Positions 59,175-64,000 of a stretch of DNA of 64,000 nt are shown here, one piece after another; within the stretch, counting starts at the first letter, position 1; every line of letters starts with the position of its first letter. Both the position numbers and the translations under genes were made by a program. The notes beneath the pieces were generated by a model. The model worked only from the letters and a program-made list of their open reading frames with translations, had not been told where the DNA came from and did not search any database. Origin of the DNA: Alnus glutinosa (lineage: Eukaryota; Streptophyta; Magnoliopsida; Fagales; Betulaceae). The stretch is from contig NC_084886.1 of assembly GCF_958979055.1 (NCBI RefSeq), positions 3,801,001 through 3,865,000 on the forward strand, written 5' to 3'.

Positions 59175-62100
59175 ATGCATCCCAGAGAGAGGGATCAGAT
59201 GGAAGAACGGTGTAAAGGGTATGTGAGGGCGGACATGATAGATATAAAGAGGTTGGACGAGCAGCTTGACAAGCATCTAAACCGAGTATGGGCGATGGAG
59301 AACCCTGACAAGGCCGGAAAGAAAGGGACACTCACCGCCAAAGAGGACTGGGAAATCGATCCCGATAAGCTTGTCGTAAAAGAAGCGATTGCTCGCGGCA
59401 CCTTTGGTACGGTCCACAGAGGGCTCTACGACGGCCAAGACATCGCCGGTTAGAATTCTTATCTTCCTTGTTTGGGTAGGATTTTTTTTTCTTTTTCTTT
59501 TTCTTTCTTTTTTAGAAAACATTGCTGTAGCAGTGTTGCATGCGTTCTTAATTAATTAAGACTACTTTTTTGACAGACACGCGCAGTTATGAGTTCTTTA
59601 TTTTTACTTCAGTTTTAAATCAAACAGTTTCGCTGACGTTTCTTTTTTCTTCCTTTTCGATCGCTGTGACAAATCCTCAGTTAAAGTGCTGGACTGGGGA
59701 GAAGAGGGACAAAGAAAAGAAGCTGAAATAGTTTCGGTTTGGACTGCTTTTAGACAGGAGGTTTCTGTTTGGCATAAGCTTGATCATCCTAATGTTGTTA
59801 AGGTAATTAATCCTATGAATTTACAATCTTTTCATGTCTTTCTTCTTCGTTTTTTTAAAAAATAAAATAAATACTGGTTAGGTTTGATAGATAAACTTTT
59901 TCTTCGAGACATTTTAGGTTAGTTGATTGTCGTGTGTGATATATTCGGATAGAAACTACAGTAATTATTATTTTTATTTTTTTTTCAAAAAAAAAAAAGA
60001 GGAAGAAGCATTTCAGTGTCTTGTTCATTTATGTTATATTATTAGAAAAAGTAATGGATATTTTGTTTTGAGAACTCTAGATCTTATCCAACTTTGCCTA
60101 TGAGGGATTTTAATTTTTTTTCAAGAAAATGACCTAGCATTTTCCCCCAAAGTAGTTTCATCGTTTTTGAAAATAAAATAAAAAATAAAATGTCACATAG
60201 GCAAAGTTAGATAAAAATTGTACAACAATTATTTCTCATTTATTTTTAGGAGAAACACATACCCCTTCACCGGTTATTTATAAGAAAAATGATTGTTATA
60301 CAACTCTTGTCTAACTTTGCCTATGTGGCATTTTTTCAAAAAAAAAAAAAAAATCAAAAATCAAAAAGCGAAATAAGTGTAATATTGTCGGATCATCCCA
60401 CATTGTAAAAAAAAAATTAATGTTACTGCACGTGTGTGTGTGTATATATAACTGTTTAATTTCCATGGACAAAAGTGATAACTTAGTCTCTTCCTAGCCT
60501 CTATATCCTCAAGATTGAGGGAAATTCAAGCTAAATTAAAAAGTTCAGAGGAAGCCATTTTGATCTAGATTTTTTGGGATGTTCGAACCAGAATTCTAGC
60601 TAAAGGAAGGTTTAAAAGTTTATCTTCTTGTTTAGAGTTGGTGTATAAGTGGAATCTTCATTCATTGTTGTAACCTAGATAGTCTCAATTGAGTAGTTGT
60701 TTGAAGTATACTGCTTGTTTGTTGTAGTAGGTGTTTTCTGTTTGGGGTCTGATGTTTGCTCCCATGTGAGTCCTGTTTGTGGACGTGGGCCAGCTTATTT
60801 TCTGGCGTGTAATTGTGGTTGTGCTTGTTCTATAAAATTTTTGGTTCATCTAAAAAAATAAAAAAATTCAAGCTGAATTTAATTTTTCGTTTTTTTTATT
60901 CCTCGATCTCAGTTCGTAGGAGCTACAATGGATACATCAGCCTTAAAAATCAAGAGTCGTAGCAAGCGAATGGGCATGCCAAGTAAAGCTGCTTGTGTTC
61001 TTATCGAGTATCTTTCTCGTGGTACTCTGAAATCTTACCTGATAAAGAACCGGGAAAGTAAGCTACCTTTCAAAACTGTCGTTCGACTCGCACTAGATCT
61101 TGCCAGGGGGTAGGATTCCTTTCCCATATCTGTTTTTTTTTTTTTTTATTCGATGTACCAATTTAATTACATTGATCACCATTTAAAAGCAGAACTTGCC
61201 AACATGCAGCCATTAATCTAGCTTCCTTTGCAGGTTGGAATACCTTCACTCCAGGAAGATTGTTCACAGAGACGTAAAGACTGAAAACATGCTTCTTGAC
61301 AAGAATCTTACTCTAAAGATTACAGATTTTGGAGTTGCTCGTCTTCAGGCTTTGAATCTTAACGAGATGACAGGCAGTACAGGGACCCCTGGCTACATGG
61401 CTCCTGAGGTATATATATATAAAAGCCATTTTGTTTTGGTTTTTATGTCATATCTGTAGTCTACAATTCAAGTGTTTTCACTAACATACGAATTTGACTA
61501 GTAGGAAACTAAACTTCAGTGATACTTTGGAAGTTGATAATTAGAAACTGTTTGGATTATCAAGGCTTTGCGATTTAGTGAAAAATAAAGAGAAAACAAA
61601 ATAAAAAAAATTTACGTGGTTCAGCATATATAGAGAAGGACATAGGAAGGACCAGCATAGGCCGCCACTTTTGAAAGGTTCTGTATAAATTTGTTTGGGC
61701 AAAAAAAATTAGTCCGGCCCTAAGCTCGACCCCTTATAAAACACTCAGACGACCTAGAAGAAGAAAAAAGACTCATACGAATTTGATCTAAATTGTTGCG
61801 AAATTTAATACAGGTTCAATTATAAATAATTTTGGGATCAAAAAGAACTTCAGGTTCCTTCTCCATAGGTGATTGAATTGAAAATTGAAATATATTAAGA
61901 AATAATTATTTTGTGTCTTTTCTTTTGCTTATATTTTCTTAACGCCGAATGGATACCAAGTTAATTATTCTTTATATATTAGTTTAATCTTCAATCTTAA
62001 TATATTTTTTATATATTGGTTAAACTCGCTCTGCCCGTGTTATATACCATCTCTAACAGAAACCATATATAGCCCACATTTTTGTTAAATTAAAATGATA

Positions 62101-62675
62101 AAGAGTTGGAATGTTTTTTTTTCAATTTTTAAGAACTTCTGCCCAAGTATTTATTTTTAATTAATAGGTTAATTTACTTGTTTTTCCCATTCAAATATGT
62201 CAATTAATATGGTGCAGGTCCTTGAAAATGAACCATATGACAAAAAATGTGACGTGTACAGTTTTGGAATTTGCTTGTGGGAGATATATTGCTGTGATAT
62301 GCCATATCCCCACCTCAGATTATCAGATTTGACTTCTTCTGTTGTGTATCAGGTATACATAACTTTCTTCTACCTGCCTCTCACACATTCTTGTACACAT
62401 GCATGCATGCACTCAAACAAAGGCTGACGAATTCTTATTCTTATTCTTATACTTCTTATGCTTGAAATTAACTACAGAATATGAGGCCAGAGATACCCAA
62501 GTGTTGCCCAAGCTCTCTGGCACAAGTTATAGCTCGGTGCTGGGATCCAGACCCCAACAAAAGACCAGAGATGAAAGAGGTGGTAACCATGTTAGAAGCC
62601 ATTGACCCTTCAAAGGGTAGGGGGATGACTCCTTTGCATGAACTACAGGGTTGTTTTTTCTCCTGCTGCCTGTGA
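59175..62675 (+). CDS. Raf-like MAPKKK-type protein kinase (CBC1/CBC2-related)
   Basis: Six exons, 59175-59448, 59681-59802, 60913-61109, 61234-61408, 62218-62352 and 62478-62675, join in frame to 366 residues. The N-terminus has [20 protein letters not shown], a signature of the C-group Raf-like kinases that include Arabidopsis CBC1 and CBC2. The kinase domain is complete: glycine loop IARGTFGTV (72-80), Lys93, HRDVKTEN with catalytic Asp211, DFG at 229-231, APE at 254-256, and [20 protein letters not shown]. The protein ends in a Cys-rich tail (GCFFSCCL) that could be S-acylated. CBC kinases act in guard cells downstream of blue light and low CO2; the role here is inferred only at family level. 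An alternative in-frame ATG lies at 59199. No defect is seen. Confidence 0.95.
60084..60330. mobile_element. MITE and partial duplicate in intron 2 of the kinase gene
   Basis: TTATCCAACTTTGCCTATGA (60084) and its inverse CATAGGCAAAGTTAGATAA (to 60214) bracket about 130 bases. A third arm, GTCTAACTTTGCCTATGTGG, follows at 60309 in the same orientation as the first. This suggests one element plus a truncated second copy. It is AT-rich and non-coding. Confidence 0.6.
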
Positions 62676-62679
62676 TCAG

Positions 62680-63640
62680 CGCCGGAGCAGAGAAGCTAGG
62701 AATAATCCTCAGCAATGGAGATATTTTCTTAACACTGAATGGAATAATCTTTTGCTTACACTTTTTGTATTGAATGTTTATGTATTACAAACGATTCCCA
62801 GAAAACTTCTAATACTTCAAAATGATGTGGAGGCTCTATTATTATCACAAAGCCCCCACCCCCCCCCACCCCCCCCCCCCCCCCCCCCCAACATCTTTCT
62901 GTATGGATATAATTCTTTGGTTTGTAAAAATTACTGGTCTTTGTTTATTTTGTTTTTCATCTTTTCGGTGGTGGTTGTAAATAACAAACATTATTTGTAG
63001 AAGCAAATAGAATAAATTGCATATTTTAATAGCAATCACTTTACTAGGAGCCAAGATTTAATATTAAAATAAAATTAGTATCAATTCAGTATTCACCAAT
63101 TGTTTGGGTGGACACTCTAAAAAGCAAATATCTCATAAACTGTACCTTTCCTTGAAGCCCCTATAAAGTCTAATTCTTCTTGACTTTGGACAGGTATCTT
63201 AAAGAACAGTAATGTAGTTGAAAGGGAGGCTTGCTGGGCTATATCTTCTGGTTTGAATATTTCCCATTTGGCCCTCTCTTTGGACCCCCACTTCACCTAC
63301 CTTCAAACCTAATCCTAACCCTAATTTTCAAACTATTCCCGATATTCATATAGCTGACCTCTTTCTTCCCTTAGATAGATGTTGAAATACTGCACTGCTG
63401 AAGCAGCTTTTTGACCCCCCATATGGCCTTCTGTGTAGCAAATATTAAACATTCATCTTTCTCAAAGGCTTTCCTCGGATCATTGGATTTGGGCTCTTTC
63501 CCCTACTGGTCAATTCACTGTTAAACCTGCCCATGAAGTCATTATCTAGCACCAACCTCCTAAGCAAGCTCCTTTGGACTCTGCTGACTGGGACTGTCTT
63601 TGGAGCCTTAAACTCCAACATAGGCTTAAGCATCTTCTTT
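62680..63640. other. 3' region of the kinase gene and spacer
   Basis: Likely 3' UTR up to about 63000, including a C-rich homopolymer tract, followed by AT-rich spacer. A minus-strand open frame at 63445-63705 matches nothing I recognise. Confidence 0.5.
62853..62889. repeat. C-rich tract, 37 nt, interrupted by two A
   Basis: Five C, A, eight to nine C, A, then over 20 C on the plus strand. The minus strand is a G run able to form G-quadruplex structure. It is about 180 bases after the kinase stop codon. Confidence 0.9.
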
Positions 63641-63679
63641 AGAAGATCACTTGGAAGCCTCAATCTTTGCTTGCTATTC

Positions 63680-64000
63680 CCAAGAAGCACATCAATGAAT
63701 CCCAAATCCCGTCAGCTACATCATGGATCAGATTTGGCTAGCTAGAAATCTTCTTATTCACAAGGCTATCATACCTAAGATTCCTATCTGCTGAAGCAGA
63801 TTACTATCACAACTAGATCTCATCTAGTTTGCTTGGAAGAATTCCTCCCACAACAATTTTGTTTGGAGCCCTCCTCCTTTGAGTGTCGCCATCATAAGTG
63901 ATATGGCAGTTGCACTAGCTTTGATCCTCCAAGCATTTTCTTATGGTTGCAATCTCCTATGAGAAGGAGATTCTCTCATTATTGATCTGGCTATCAATAA
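63680..64000 (+). mobile_element. LINE-type retroelement fragment with RNase H-like end, truncated by the window
   Basis: On the plus strand the frames read MDQIWLARNLLIHKA, then WKNSSHNNFVWSPPPL, and finally QAFSYGCNLL followed by a stop and EGDSLIIDLAI. This order (linker, WxPP, then an RNase H segment ending xEGDSL) is typical of the C-terminal part of plant LINE ORF2 proteins. Stops and deletions show decay. The fragment runs off the right edge. Confidence 0.6.

Overview
This is a nuclear contig segment from a flowering plant, most likely a woody core eudicot. The genes have spliced GT-AG introns, the intergenic DNA is AT-rich, and it carries many long A/T tracts, foldback MITEs and Ty1/copia and LINE fragments. 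The protein-coding exons read closest to eudicot tree homologues; order Fagales is a guess from the MITE style only. There is no bacterial, organellar or CRISPR content.

Layout. 0-3.4 kb: a head-to-head pair of decayed Ty1/copia pieces, then the last coding exon of an At4g28440-like OB-fold protein whose other exons lie left of the window or are lost. 3.4-16.9 kb: gene-poor DNA with a 145-bp tandem repeat, several MITEs (one a 243-bp Mutator-type element with a perfect 9-bp target duplication) and simple repeats. 17.0-19.0 kb: a two-exon PG1-beta/BURP cell-wall gene. 19.1-24.7 kb: repeats including a 597-bp foldback element. 24.8-27.6 kb: a small mitochondrial NFD6/NOXY2-like gene whose second intron has been invaded by LINE debris. 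27.6-30.5 kb: two foldbacks and unassigned DNA. 30.6-32.8 kb: a DUF936 (CORD-type, microtubule-associated) gene with cell-cycle-like promoter motifs. 33.35-34.92 kb, minus strand: a chimera of fragments from three unrelated genes (glycosyltransferase-like exon 1, DEK1 calpain membrane exons, boron transporter exons 1-3), with introns and splice sites kept and with frameshifts and stops. 35.7-39.9 kb: PRP17/CDC40 splicing factor. 41.6-45.2 kb: RlmN-type radical-SAM protein. 47.9-54.6 kb: SAMHD1/VEN4-type HD phosphohydrolase, 19 coding exons. 59.2-62.7 kb: Raf-like (CBC1/2-type) protein kinase. 63.7-64.0 kb: a LINE RNase H fragment running off the end.

The intact genes are unrelated housekeeping and regulatory genes, not a pathway. 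The PG1-beta and DUF936 pair echoes a neighbourhood I recall from Arabidopsis chromosome 1. The most unusual object is the multi-gene chimera between the DUF936 gene and PRP17, which looks like a Pack-MULE or Helitron capture whose termini I could not identify. All splice models were made by eye from reading frames, GT-AG (one GC-AG) borders and family knowledge; no alignment was run.
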